Positions 1 to 8,476 of a stretch of DNA of 41,144 nucleotides are shown here, one piece after another (position 1 is the first letter of the stretch; each line of letters starts with the position of its first letter). The stretch lies in contig JAGCZA010000134.1 of NCBI GenBank assembly GCA_017960525.1, positions 1-41,144 of the forward strand, read 5' to 3'. This DNA comes from Prevotella sp. GTDB taxonomy: Bacteria > Bacteroidota > Bacteroidia > Bacteroidales > Bacteroidaceae. The translations under genes and the position numbers were made by a program. The notes beneath the pieces are model-generated. The model did no database searches and was not told the origin of the DNA. It saw only the letters and a program-made list of their open reading frames with translations.

Positions 1-170
1 TAGAGCATTTCCCATTCACCAAGGTACTCAATCGTGCTTTTCAGACTGAGCCAACGGAAGATGATGTGCTCCTGTAACTGACTACGAGCCATATCTGTCA
101 ATGATATGTAGTCATCGTCATTATGAGAAACGACGGTTATCTCTGTATTCTGGACATTAATCTTTGCCAT
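1..170 (-). CDS. KilA-N domain protein, N-terminal fragment cut by window edge
   Basis: Reading the minus strand from the ATG at 170 gives 56 codons without a stop, beginning MAKINVQNTEITVV and continuing through SHNDDDYISLTDMAR and FRWLSLKSTIEYLGEWEML. The DDYISLTDMAR and TIEYLGEWE segments are typical of the KilA-N DNA-binding domain, known from phage proteins and from stand-alone bacterial genes that often sit near mobile DNA. Function in the host is not known. The gene runs off the left edge, so length and C-terminal domain cannot be judged. A good Bacteroidetes -7 box (199-207) lies about 30 bases upstream of the start, which supports the chosen ATG. The family call is by motif memory only. 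Confidence 0.78.
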   Translation of the reverse strand, partial: MAKINVQNTEITVVSHNDDDYISLTDMARSQLQEHIIFRWLSLKSTIEYLGEWEML

Positions 171-198
171 AGTGATATATCTGTTATGAATTATGTGT

Positions 199-207
199 GC
201 AAAGGTA
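199..207 (-). promoter_or_regulatory. Promoter -7 box for the KilA-N gene
   Basis: The minus strand reads TACCTTTGC, matching the Bacteroidetes sigma-ABfr -7 consensus TAnnTTTG. It lies about 29 bases upstream of the KilA-N ATG. No clear -33 TTTG is seen at the usual distance. Confidence 0.55.
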
Positions 208-356
208 GTAAAATAATTCGAAACATAAGAAAAATCAGCATATTATTTCGATAGAAGGACGTAGCCTAATACGCACTTTTCTGGCAGGTGCCACAAAAGA
301 TGCCGCAATCAGTTCAAAAGCGTTGAGCAAGCTCAGAACAAAAAATTGAGTCTGGA

Positions 357-389
357 TTTGGTTCTTTCATAAGAAATGATTACCTTTGC
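357..389 (+). promoter_or_regulatory. Orphan plus-strand promoter
   Basis: TTTG at 357-360 and TACCTTTGC at 381-389 are separated by 20 bp, a near-ideal Bacteroidetes promoter. The only frame it could directly drive is a 19-codon ORF starting ATGATG at 395. Beyond that the next genes are on the opposite strand. It may drive a small RNA, an antisense transcript or a decayed gene. Confidence 0.5.
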
Positions 390-542
390 ACCCGATGATG
401 AGTCATAAATGGTTGCAGGCTCAGCATCAGGTGTTCATTGAAAGCAATTCATAGCAGAATGTGGAAATGAGTACGGTTGCCAATTCGTAACCCTGATTTT
501 CCTCAATCCCCCAGACAGCCTTTATACAAAGAAAAGCTGAGA

Positions 543-594
543 AATCTTCCAATGTTAAGAAAAAGTTGTAACTGGTAACGGATTTTGGAAGATT
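543..594. repeat. Inverted repeat downstream of the esterase
   Basis: AATCTTCCAA (543-552) is repeated as its exact complement TTGGAAGATT (585-594) with a 32-base spacer. It lies just past the end of the minus-strand operon, so it may act as a 3' end structure. It lacks a tight loop and a clear T run, so it is not called a terminator. Confidence 0.4.
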
Positions 595-622
595 AACGCA
601 ATTCGGCCTAAAATAAAGGTTC

Positions 623-1912
623 CTATTTTTTGCTCTGCATTGTTTCGGCAGGCTCTATGGTGACTTTTGTCTCGTCAATCATAGCGCGGTCGAGACCAAA
701 CACGTCGGCGAAGAACTCGTAGACGGCCTGCCGCTTGTTCGGACCGAAGTCGTGACGCTCGTTGGGCAGATGGACGTTGCGCACGTTTTCTTTCGCTCCG
801 TAGAAGGAGAAGATGCGCTGGATGAAGGGGTATTCCAATTCAGGATTGGTTGAGGTCCAGTCGCCGCCGTCGCTGACGAGCAGCAGGGGCTTGGGGGCGA
901 TGATGGCGGCCAGTTCGGCTTCGCAAGTGCCGCCACCGGCCAACTGGATAGGCATGCCGCTCTCGCAGGGGCAGCCACCATCGAAATGACTGGCCACATG
1001 GACAACGGGAGCCGAACAGGTGATGCGTGGGTCGAGGATGGTGAGCAGCACGGTGTGGGTGCCGCCACCACTACCACCGTTGGCGGCGATGCGGGTGGTG
1101 TCGATGTCTTTGCGATTCGTCAGCATCCAGTCGAGCAATTTCAGGCCACAGGCGGCCTGAAAGATGTGGGCGCGAGCGGTGTGGTGGTCGCCCACCTCGT
1201 CCTTCGACTGGCTGTAGCCGTAGAGGTCGAAGTCCACGCAGACAGCGCCCATACGGGCCAGGGTGGCGAGGCGCTGTTGCTCGTCGTCACGATAGCGCGA
1301 GGGCCAGTGGCCGTCAGGACAGACAATAAGGGGTTTCTTTCCTTTCTTCAGCGAGGCATAGATGGTGCCAAAGGCGTGCTGTCCGGGCGTCAGTTCCAGA
1401 CAGATGTTCTGGGTGGTGTAACCGTCGTGCTTCCTTATCTTGGACAGGATGACTGGTTGGTCCTTCACGCAAGAGTCGAGGAAGGCATCTATCTGCAACC
1501 TTTCACGTACCTCTTTTATCAATAAGGCACGGCGCTGCTCCCACTGCTCCTTATTGCTATACTTGGCGGAAAGCCAGTCGAGCATCTGCCGGCCCTCGTT
1601 CTCGTGGCGGCGCGGGTATTCGTAGAGTTTAATCTTATAGGTTTTCTCGTTCTGCTTCCACCAGTTCCAGTCATAGTGCTTGCAGATGTTGTCGAGCGTC
1701 TGCTCCAACGAATAGGGGCGCACGCGGAAGTCGGCGTAAGGCAGCATCACCCCCGCAGTATCGACATTGCTGTCGAACTTGAATTTCACGCCAAACATCG
1801 TGGCCACGTTCTCCATCACGTCGTGAACAGGGCGGGCGTAATGGGTCTCGTAGGTCTGTGCCTGTGCGCTGACGCTAAAGATAAATAATAATGCTATCCA
1901 GGATTTTTTCAT
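623..1912 (-). CDS. Secreted alpha/beta-hydrolase esterase with STN-like N-terminal domain
   Basis: 429 aa with a signal peptide ending at AQA (about residue 19). Residues about 28-95 look like a secretin/TonB short N-terminal (STN) fold: a VMENVATMFGVKFKF stretch, then a conserved SLEQTLDNIC helix and a YKI strand. The rest is an alpha/beta hydrolase related to acetyl-xylan or carbohydrate esterases, with nucleophile Ser281 in the GGSGGG elbow, a likely acid in LVSDGGDW (near 350), and His387 in ERHDFG. It probably removes ester groups from a polysaccharide in the periplasm or at the surface. It is the last gene of the minus-strand operon, 41 bases after the 1443-aa hydrolase, and the gap contains CGTnATAA-type repeats. 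The substrate is unknown. STN plus esterase in one chain is unusual, and the STN call is by pattern only. Confidence 0.72.
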   Translation of the reverse strand: MKKSWIALLFIFSVSAQAQTYETHYARPVHDVMENVATMFGVKFKFDSNVDTAGVMLPYADFRVRPYSLEQTLDNICKHYDWNWWKQNEKTYKIKLYEYPRRHENEGRQMLDWLSAKYSNKEQWEQRRALLIKEVRERLQIDAFLDSCVKDQPVILSKIRKHDGYTTQNICLELTPGQHAFGTIYASLKKGKKPLIVCPDGHWPSRYRDDEQQRLATLARMGAVCVDFDLYGYSQSKDEVGDHHTARAHIFQAACGLKLLDWMLTNRKDIDTTRIAANGGSGGGTHTVLLTILDPRITCSAPVVHVASHFDGGCPCESGMPIQLAGGGTCEAELAAIIAPKPLLLVSDGGDWTSTNPELEYPFIQRIFSFYGAKENVRNVHLPNERHDFGPNKRQAVYEFFADVFGLDRAMIDETKVTIEPAETMQSKK

Positions 1913-1925
1913 TGCTGTCTTCTTT

Positions 1926-1953
1926 ATTTTGTCGTTATGACGTTATCACGTTA
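1926..1953. repeat. CGTnATAA-type short tandem repeats
   Basis: The gap between the giant hydrolase and the esterase carries octamer-like units (minus strand: GTAATAAC, GTGATAAC, GTCATAAC). The same units fill 17040-17075, 23846-23895 and 27556-27627. Confidence 0.6.
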
Positions 1954-4900
1954 TTACTTCTCGTCCCGCGAAAGCGTTAATCTCCCGATGTCGGGGCGGT
2001 TGGTTGCCGGGCGGCCGTCGATGAGGAGGGTGAGGCCGACGCCTTGGTGGTAACGTTGGCCGTCACGATCCCAGATGATGGTGAGGATGTGGTTGCGATA
2101 GTTGATGCCATCGAGGCAGAAGTAATCCCATTGGTCTTTGGGTAGAAGCGGATTGATGGTGATGCTGCCGTCAATCTGGGGACGCAGGCCGCAGATGCCG
2201 GTGATGATAAGGTCGTTGTAGGTGGAGTGGTTGTAGTAGCGGCTTCGCTCACGGTCGCCCATCAGCCAGGCGCCAGTCTTTTCGTCGAGGTACTCGCCGA
2301 TGTAGGGGCGGCCACGGTGGTGCTGGCTCTCGGTGTAGAGTTGCATCTGGCGGAAAAATTGATAAATGAAAGATGATAGGTCAGAAATATGATCAGATTT
2401 TTCATTTGTCATTTCTAATTTCTCATTTATATAATTGGCCAATGCCGTGAGCGTCTGACTGGTGGCGAAGGGCCAGATGGCTCCGTCCCACTCGCACTTG
2501 CCAACGCCGTGAGAACGGAATTGCGGATGGCGACGCTCGGCAGTAGTCAGGCCGTATGGGGCGGAGAAACCTTGCTCATCAAGAAGTTGCTCCCAAGCCA
2601 CATCGTATTTCGCCCCAGTCCACATATCGAAATACCAAGGTAAGTAGCCGATGGCCTCGCGTACCTGTGCCAGCGTGTCGCCAACATCGCCGCGACGGGT
2701 CTCAAAGAACTGATGGTCGGGGTTCCAAAGGTGCTCACATATAAGTTGTCGTAATGTCCTGGCTTTCTTTTTGTAGAGGCGGGCTTTTTCCACTTCGTAG
2801 TCCAAAGCGTTCAACCAGGCAAGGGCCTCAGCATTGCCATACATATAACTGTTGATGGTGGGGCGGGCGTACTGCTTCTTGCGGCCACCGCTGATGCTTT
2901 CTTCCATACCGTCCTGCACGTCACCCTGCCAGTAGAGGCCGGAGGGCAGGCGGTTGGTCTGCTCCCAGCGAGCGTACTCCTCCTCGAGACGGGGTTTTAG
3001 GGAAAGGAGGAAAGCGGTGTCGCCCTGCACTTTGAAAAGTTCCTGCACGGCGTAGGGGTTCCAGGATGAGAACTTGTTCATCTTCGCCATAGGCTGGCCG
3101 TCGTTGCCGAAATACCAGGTGCGAAGGATTTGGTGGAGGTAAGTGGTGTCGCGCAGCCAGCGGGTTTCCATAATGTGGTGGCCGATGGCGCAGGCGATGA
3201 GGTTGTAGCGGTCGGCGTAGGAGCGGTCTACAAGGAATTCGGTCATACCGTAGCCCACGGGCGTGCGCTTGATGTGCTTGCGGAGGGTCCACCAGCGATA
3301 GTAGTACATTTCGCGCATCTGCTCGTCGGGGCAGTCGAAGAGGGGGATATTATTGTGCATCCACTCCGAGGCCTGGGCGTTGGGGATGGTGGTGACGATG
3401 TTCTCGTCCTCCATTGTGTTGAAGCGGTCAGCGTAGTGGGAGAAGGTGTCGTAGGAGAGGAGGGCGGGGACTGCGCTGCTTGCGCAGTCTATGGGACGGC
3501 TAGTTATGTTGGCGAGGAAGTAGCGGGCCTGGGGGAGATGGGTGTCGGCGAGGGGCTGGTCGAAATCCTGGTCGGCGGGGGTGTCGGTATTTGGCTCAGT
3601 AAAGAGAGGGCCGGTGCGGAAGACGAGGCGGGAAATGCTCTCCAAGGGGGTGTCGAACTGGCGGGTGCATTTGCCGACGGGAGTACCATCGGCCGTAGTG
3701 ACGGTGAAGGTGGCGCGGTGGAGGGCGCAGGAGAGAGTGGCACTGATGTGATAGGCCTTGCCCGACTCGTACTTCTTCAGAAGGGTGCCGTAGCGGGCGC
3801 CGCCTTTTACACGGATGACGCTGGTGCTGTCGGCGACGATGCGGGAGCAGACAGTGCCCGCGTCATCGACGAACTCGATGTCCAGTTCGCCGTGGTCGGC
3901 CTGGTCGAAGCGGAGGTCGAACTCCACCTGCAGTTCCTTCGTGTTGGGGATGATGCGTTCTGCCTTGGCGTAGTCGTAAGGATCGCTGTCGCTGAGTGTA
4001 AGCCACTGGCCGTCAAGAGCGACAGGAGCGAGGAGAGGGGAATAGAGGTTCCAGTCGGTCATATCGGCCAACTTAACATACTGCGAGAACGAACCGCCGG
4101 CGTGGGTAGTGGCATCGAGGCGCACGGGCACGGGGATGCGGCTCACCCACATATCCTCCTTATTATTACTATAGGTCACCCAGAGGTCCTTTTCCAACAG
4201 TAATCTTTCATTTTGTTCGATGCCGCGCACGTACTGCGGGCCGTAACTCTTGTACTGGCCACCGTGGCGCAGGGGCGTCACTTCGCCGTTGATGAGCGAG
4301 AGGGTGGTATAGTCCAGACCGTCGGCAGAGAGACTGATGGCTAGCGGCCAACGGTATTCCGAAGGATTATAGACGGTGGCGTAAGTGCTGTCGGAGAGAC
4401 GCTGACCCCAAATCTTCGCATTGCTGTTGACGAACCCAGGAGCACGGTCGCAGCCCGGACGCCCGCTCTCGGGCACGGTGACCAAGCGCCAGGTGTTGCC
4501 GCCGTCGGCAGAGAGGCTCGTCACGGCGTGCTTCCACAGCGCCACCTTCCGCCCGTCGGGCAGGGTGTAGCCACAGAAGGCCTTGTAGGGCTTGTCGAGG
4601 GGAATGAGTTTGTCGCCACGGTCGGCCTCCTCCACCCATTGCATACGCTGCATAGGGTCGGCCAGCATCTGGTCGACGGCCTTTACAAAAGCCTTGTCCT
4701 TGCTCTTCTTATAGTAGGGATAGATGGTGTTCTTCTCTGAGAAGCCGTGGTTGTAGTAGACGAAGTGGATGGGGCCGAGGGTGCCGTCGTCGAAGACACG
4801 GCGCACCACGCGACCGATGCCGTTGCCGTCGTTGGGGTCGTCCTTGATGGTGAGGCAGATGCCGTAACTGCCGGTGGCGAGAAGAACATTAGAAGATACA

Positions 4901-6285
4901 TACCACCCTACCCGCTGGTGCATCACGGCCTTGAGGTTATGGGCGGGAGGGAAGTCCTTGCCCTCCTTGGTCCAGCCTTCGGGAACGGGGTATTCAGGGA
5001 AAAGTTCCGTAGGGGCGGTCCAGGTGTAGCCGTCGACAGAAGTCTGGAGCATAGTCTTGCCTGGAGCCTCGTGCTCGTGGCGCGGGTCGGTGAGGTAGTG
5101 CATCCAAAAGCGGTTCTGCCAATAGGTAAGCATCGGCTGGTGGTTGTAAGTCCAAGGCTTTTCGCCGCGCATAGTCTGTATGGAATGTGCGCCGACCACG
5201 GGCTTCAGGCCACCATCGTGACGTTCGGGACGGGCAATGGTCTTACCGCTGTAGTGAACGACATCGCGGTTGTACTTGACAAGGCCCTCCACCAGTTCTT
5301 CAGGAGCCATAAAGACGGTGCCGTGCTTATGGCCGACAGGGAAGGACACCGCCCCCGTCTGGTCTTGGAAAGTCTTGAAGTCCTTGGTGCGATGGGCACC
5401 GTAAATCTTGTGGCGATAGGAGTCGTAGTAGATGTACCACCAGTCGCCCACCTTGGCAGTCGAAGGCCCTTCGGTGAAACTCTCGGTGAACGGCTCCGAG
5501 GCCGCGCTCCACGGGCCATAGGGCGACTGCGCGAAAGCCACCTTGATGTTGCGCATGGGGCGGGTGTTGTCTTTTACCACCATCACATACTCGAAATTTG
5601 AATTGAAAGATGAGAAATGAGAAATATGATTACTCTTGTTGGCTGAATTCCCAGAAGGTTTCCCACCACCAGAGTTATCATATTTTTCATTTCTCATTTC
5701 TAATCTCTCCCTTTTAACAATTGTGGCGTCGATGGCCGAGAAGCCCGGCTCGTAGAACAGCCGGGGCTTGGAGAAGGAACGGAAGTCGCGGGTGGTGAGA
5801 CAGTACAGGCGGTGGTTGTTCAGGTGGTCTTCCTGCCCGTCGGGGAAACGGCCCGGCACGCAGGAGGCCCACACAACGAGGAACTGCCGGCGCACATCGT
5901 CGTAGAACAGCTCCGGTGCCCAAGTGTTCACCGTGGCGGTGTCCATGCCCGTAGGGATGAAGCGCTGGGGCGTCCAGTGGATGAGGTCACGCGACGATGA
6001 GTAGCCGAAGCCTTGATCGCCGCGCCACGACGATGTCCACACGAGGTGGAAGGTGCCGTCGGGGCCGCGCACGATGGAGGGGTCGCGCATCACCTTCTGC
6101 CGGCCCACCTCCGGTCGCAGGAAGACGCCCTCGATGCTGTCCCACCGCAGGCCATCGTGGCTGTAGATGAAGCGCAGCCCCTCGGTGGCCGGTTCGCGGA
6201 ACGAAGTGGAAACAAAGATGTCTTTTGCCCATCCGCAGGCGCAGAAAAAGGCCAGGGAGAGCAACGTTAGTAGCCTCTTATTCAT
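1954..6285 (-). CDS. Giant multidomain glycoside hydrolase (GH43-like and BNR propellers plus MGH1/GH63-like barrel)
   Basis: 1443 aa with a signal peptide (about 1-20). Residues about 20-370 resemble a GH43/GH117-type five-bladed propeller (MRDPSIVRGPDGTFHLVW, WAPELFYDD). About 370-760 is a second propeller with sialidase/BNR-like blades (TSLSADGGNTW, ISLSADG). About 770-930 is a beta-rich lectin or laminarin-like segment (VEFDLRFDQADHGELDIEF). About 970-1440 resembles the (alpha/alpha)6 MGH1-like/GH63 family (SSWNPYAVQELFK, CEWDGAIWPFATSQTL, YNHSTYNDLIITGICGL). It probably degrades a plant or host glycan. It sits 15 bases after the lipoprotein gene in a five-gene operon. Two in-frame palindromic repeat insertions (around residues 192-231 and 1281-1311) interrupt otherwise conserved sequence. 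The specific activity cannot be assigned. Fusion of propeller and barrel hydrolases on one chain is uncommon. Confidence 0.75.
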   Translation of the reverse strand: MNKRLLTLLSLAFFCACGWAKDIFVSTSFREPATEGLRFIYSHDGLRWDSIEGVFLRPEVGRQKVMRDPSIVRGPDGTFHLVWTSSWRGDQGFGYSSSRDLIHWTPQRFIPTGMDTATVNTWAPELFYDDVRRQFLVVWASCVPGRFPDGQEDHLNNHRLYCLTTRDFRSFSKPRLFYEPGFSAIDATIVKRERLEMRNEKYDNSGGGKPSGNSANKSNHISHFSSFNSNFEYVMVVKDNTRPMRNIKVAFAQSPYGPWSAASEPFTESFTEGPSTAKVGDWWYIYYDSYRHKIYGAHRTKDFKTFQDQTGAVSFPVGHKHGTVFMAPEELVEGLVKYNRDVVHYSGKTIARPERHDGGLKPVVGAHSIQTMRGEKPWTYNHQPMLTYWQNRFWMHYLTDPRHEHEAPGKTMLQTSVDGYTWTAPTELFPEYPVPEGWTKEGKDFPPAHNLKAVMHQRVGWYVSSNVLLATGSYGICLTIKDDPNDGNGIGRVVRRVFDDGTLGPIHFVYYNHGFSEKNTIYPYYKKSKDKAFVKAVDQMLADPMQRMQWVEEADRGDKLIPLDKPYKAFCGYTLPDGRKVALWKHAVTSLSADGGNTWRLVTVPESGRPGCDRAPGFVNSNAKIWGQRLSDSTYATVYNPSEYRWPLAISLSADGLDYTTLSLINGEVTPLRHGGQYKSYGPQYVRGIEQNERLLLEKDLWVTYSNNKEDMWVSRIPVPVRLDATTHAGGSFSQYVKLADMTDWNLYSPLLAPVALDGQWLTLSDSDPYDYAKAERIIPNTKELQVEFDLRFDQADHGELDIEFVDDAGTVCSRIVADSTSVIRVKGGARYGTLLKKYESGKAYHISATLSCALHRATFTVTTADGTPVGKCTRQFDTPLESISRLVFRTGPLFTEPNTDTPADQDFDQPLADTHLPQARYFLANITSRPIDCASSAVPALLSYDTFSHYADRFNTMEDENIVTTIPNAQASEWMHNNIPLFDCPDEQMREMYYYRWWTLRKHIKRTPVGYGMTEFLVDRSYADRYNLIACAIGHHIMETRWLRDTTYLHQILRTWYFGNDGQPMAKMNKFSSWNPYAVQELFKVQGDTAFLLSLKPRLEEEYARWEQTNRLPSGLYWQGDVQDGMEESISGGRKKQYARPTINSYMYGNAEALAWLNALDYEVEKARLYKKKARTLRQLICEHLWNPDHQFFETRRGDVGDTLAQVREAIGYLPWYFDMWTGAKYDVAWEQLLDEQGFSAPYGLTTAERRHPQFRSHGVGKCEWDGAIWPFATSQTLTALANYINEKLEMTNEKSDHISDLSSFIYQFFRQMQLYTESQHHRGRPYIGEYLDEKTGAWLMGDRERSRYYNHSTYNDLIITGICGLRPQIDGSITINPLLPKDQWDYFCLDGINYRNHILTIIWDRDGQRYHQGVGLTLLIDGRPATNRPDIGRLTLSRDEK
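2354..2440. repeat. In-frame palindromic repeat inside the giant hydrolase (copy 2)
   Basis: Two imperfect inverted arms, built on TTTCTAAT/TTTCTCAT and AATGAAA-type heptamers, meet near 2391 around GATC. The minus strand encodes an insertion of about 30 residues (KLEMTNEKSDHISDLSSF) within the (alpha/alpha)6 domain. It shares arms and the encoded pattern LEM-NEK-HIS-SSF with copy 1 at 5594-5710. Confidence 0.7.
5594..5710. repeat. In-frame palindromic repeat inside the giant hydrolase (copy 1)
   Basis: The left arm GATGAGAAATGAGAAATATG (from 5610) is mirrored by the right arm CATATTTTTCATTTCTCATT (from 5679). Together they encode about 40 residues (LEMRNEKYDN...SNHISHFSSFNSN) between propeller strands DATIVK and YVMVVKDN. 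Low-complexity composition and the match to copy 2 indicate an inserted repeat that kept the frame. Confidence 0.72.
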
Positions 6286-6300
6286 AAGTAAATTAGGTTG

Positions 6301-8463
6301 TTACAGGATGTCCACGGAGAGCACTTCGGATGCAGCCCCACGGTAGAGCACCTCGGCACGGAAGTTGGCGGCATCGCTGTAGATGAAGAGCTGCAGGTGC
6401 TCCTCGTATTGAGGCTCACGGTCGAAGACCAGTCGGATGCAGGTGCCGTAAAGTTCGTTTTCGACGGGCGATAGAGCATCCTCGCCGTCGATGGCACCCA
6501 GGGTGAACACGGGGTCGGCCATGATGAGTACGCGGGGCAACTCCACCTTGAGCCGATTGTCGGGAGCCGAAATCCAGCCCGTGGCCTTCTGCCACCAACT
6601 GCGCTCGGCGGTCGGTTCCTCTTCGGGCGGCAGCACGCGCAGGCCCTCGGCGATGGTTCGCTTCAGTTTGGCAGGCTCCAGCGAGTAGTGGTTCAAATAC
6701 TTCTCGTGGCTGGTACCGGCAGCATTGCCCCGACTCAGGGCGTCGAGTATGCGGTTGTGCTTATACTTCACGTTGTCCACCCAGCACAGGGCGTTGTCGG
6801 TCATAGCAATGGCGCGGATGTGGGCAATGTCGCCGTAACCCTTGCCGGGATAGGCGAGCGTCAGCGTGTCCAGGTCGACGGTCGAGTGCTTCTCGATGCG
6901 GTTGGCCGTCCGGGGCACCTTTACGACATCGTACTCGTCCTTGTACATATCAGTATAGTGGATGCAGAGGAAGATGCGCACGTTCTCCAGGTCTTTGTCC
7001 GAGCGGTTGCGCACTTTCACCTCCATCGTGTTGTCGCTGCGCCAGAAGAACCATTCCGTCTGCGGACTTACCTCGACGTCCAGATAGTCGTGCTCCAGCA
7101 GGAGGCTGCGGAAGGGGGCATAGAGGTTTTCCTCACAGAACTGCATATCGCTCAACAACTCGTCGTAGATGCCTTGGTTGCCGCGACGGAAGAAGTGGTT
7201 GTAGATTTCTTCCCTGGCTTTCTCCATTTCTCCTTGGTTGGCATAGTGGCGGGCCTTCAGCAGATTGGGGCTGAACAGCCCGTAACCCTCCATCGTCGAG
7301 GCGTAAAGACGGCGCAGATACTGGCCTTCAGGCGTCTTGGTCAGATAGTTGCGCGTGTTGTAGGCGTCGAGCATATCGGTGAGTTGTGCCGCCTGGCGCG
7401 GATACTCTATCGAGGCCTGCTGGAAGCGGCTCAACGCAGTCTGCTCGTCGCCCAGTTGCTGGCACATCAGACCTTCGAGCACCAGCGCCGGAGCGGTGCG
7501 CCCAGGAAAGGCCTGCTTATAGTCCTGAAGCGTAGCGTAAGCCTGTGCCAGTCTGGGGCTTAGTGGCGGTGTCGGCGATTGCTGGAGCGTATCGGCGGTC
7601 TCACCCATCGGGCGCAGCACATCGGCCTCGAAAGGCTCACCGCTGGCCAGCAGAATCTGCGCCATCGACTTAATCAGCATTGCTTCGGCGTTGCGGGGAT
7701 ATTGCTTCAAGATGGACTGGGCGTGCCGAAGGGCCTGCTCTGTGCGACCGGCATAAAGGTCGAGATAAGCCTGGTCTTTCTCCACACACAGGCGGTCGTA
7801 CTCGTCCATATAGCGTTTGTAGATGGGTGCATAGTCCTCCAAATACTGGCGATAACTGGCCTTCAGCCGGCCCAAGTCCTTCTGTATGTCGGCTTTCAGT
7901 TGCTTGTCTTTCTCGTACTGGGCGAAGGCTTCGTTGGTGGAGCGGATGCCGTCCTCGCCGGCGGCAATGCCTAAGAGGGCAAAGATGTCGCCGTGGGCAA
8001 TCCGGAAGAGTTCGCTGGTCGATGTGTTGCGCACCAGCGTCTGGCCGCCACGGGCCGCCCCTCTGAGGAGCATCCACACGTCGGAGAGTTGCTTGTCGCG
8101 GGCCTGCAACTTATAGGTGTACTCCAAGACGGGGAACAACTTGCGCTTGGCCTCCAGCACATCAGGAGCCACACCCGTATAGTCCTGGCGGGCCATCAGG
8201 TCGAGGAACTCCTCGAAACTGCCCGCCTGTGCCTGCGCCAACTCCAGGGCGTTCACCACGCGGATGGTCTGCTCCAGGTCGTAGTCACGGCCCGAAGCCA
8301 ACTTCGCCTGATTCTCAATGGCCTCGTAGGCCGGCACAAACTGGTCGACAGGCTCATAACTGCCCAGGTCGAGCGACAGCAGGTCGATGGCCTCGCCGCC
8401 TTTCTGGCAGGCTACCACAGTAAAAACGATGGCAAGCCTGCATAAAAATTTCAATTCAGCCAA
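6301..8463 (-). CDS. Large lipoprotein with TPR-like helical repeats, function unknown
   Basis: 720 aa. The N-terminus has a type II signal peptide with lipobox VVAC (Cys19), so it is a lipoprotein. Residues about 40-420 are helical with degenerate TPR-like units (QALRHAQSILKQYPRNAEAMLIKSMA; GDEQTALSRFQQASIEYP). About 470-560 are beta-rich (EWFFWRSDNTMEVKVRNRSDKDLENVRIFL), like an Ig-fold or CARDB-like segment on bonds between conserved polar residues. The C-terminal part is unrecognised. It lies 13 bases after the dockerin/FISUMP gene and 15 bases before the giant hydrolase, so it is co-transcribed with them. It may serve as a scaffold or assembly partner of the operon's secreted proteins, which is inference. 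No catalytic motif is seen. Confidence 0.65.
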   Translation of the reverse strand: MAELKFLCRLAIVFTVVACQKGGEAIDLLSLDLGSYEPVDQFVPAYEAIENQAKLASGRDYDLEQTIRVVNALELAQAQAGSFEEFLDLMARQDYTGVAPDVLEAKRKLFPVLEYTYKLQARDKQLSDVWMLLRGAARGGQTLVRNTSTSELFRIAHGDIFALLGIAAGEDGIRSTNEAFAQYEKDKQLKADIQKDLGRLKASYRQYLEDYAPIYKRYMDEYDRLCVEKDQAYLDLYAGRTEQALRHAQSILKQYPRNAEAMLIKSMAQILLASGEPFEADVLRPMGETADTLQQSPTPPLSPRLAQAYATLQDYKQAFPGRTAPALVLEGLMCQQLGDEQTALSRFQQASIEYPRQAAQLTDMLDAYNTRNYLTKTPEGQYLRRLYASTMEGYGLFSPNLLKARHYANQGEMEKAREEIYNHFFRRGNQGIYDELLSDMQFCEENLYAPFRSLLLEHDYLDVEVSPQTEWFFWRSDNTMEVKVRNRSDKDLENVRIFLCIHYTDMYKDEYDVVKVPRTANRIEKHSTVDLDTLTLAYPGKGYGDIAHIRAIAMTDNALCWVDNVKYKHNRILDALSRGNAAGTSHEKYLNHYSLEPAKLKRTIAEGLRVLPPEEEPTAERSWWQKATGWISAPDNRLKVELPRVLIMADPVFTLGAIDGEDALSPVENELYGTCIRLVFDREPQYEEHLQLFIYSDAANFRAEVLYRGAASEVLSVDIL

Positions 8464-8476
8464 TGGTCAATTCCGT

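Larger units (their letters stand above)
171..622. other. Gene-poor intergenic stretch
   Basis: No recognisable gene is seen. The stretch contains the KilA-N promoter, a 15-bp sequence shared with 12149-12163 (at 291-305), a plus-strand promoter-like pair (357-389), a 19-codon open frame (395-454) with no recognisable product, and an inverted repeat at 543-594. It may be the remnant of a decayed gene or mobile element. Confidence 0.5.
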
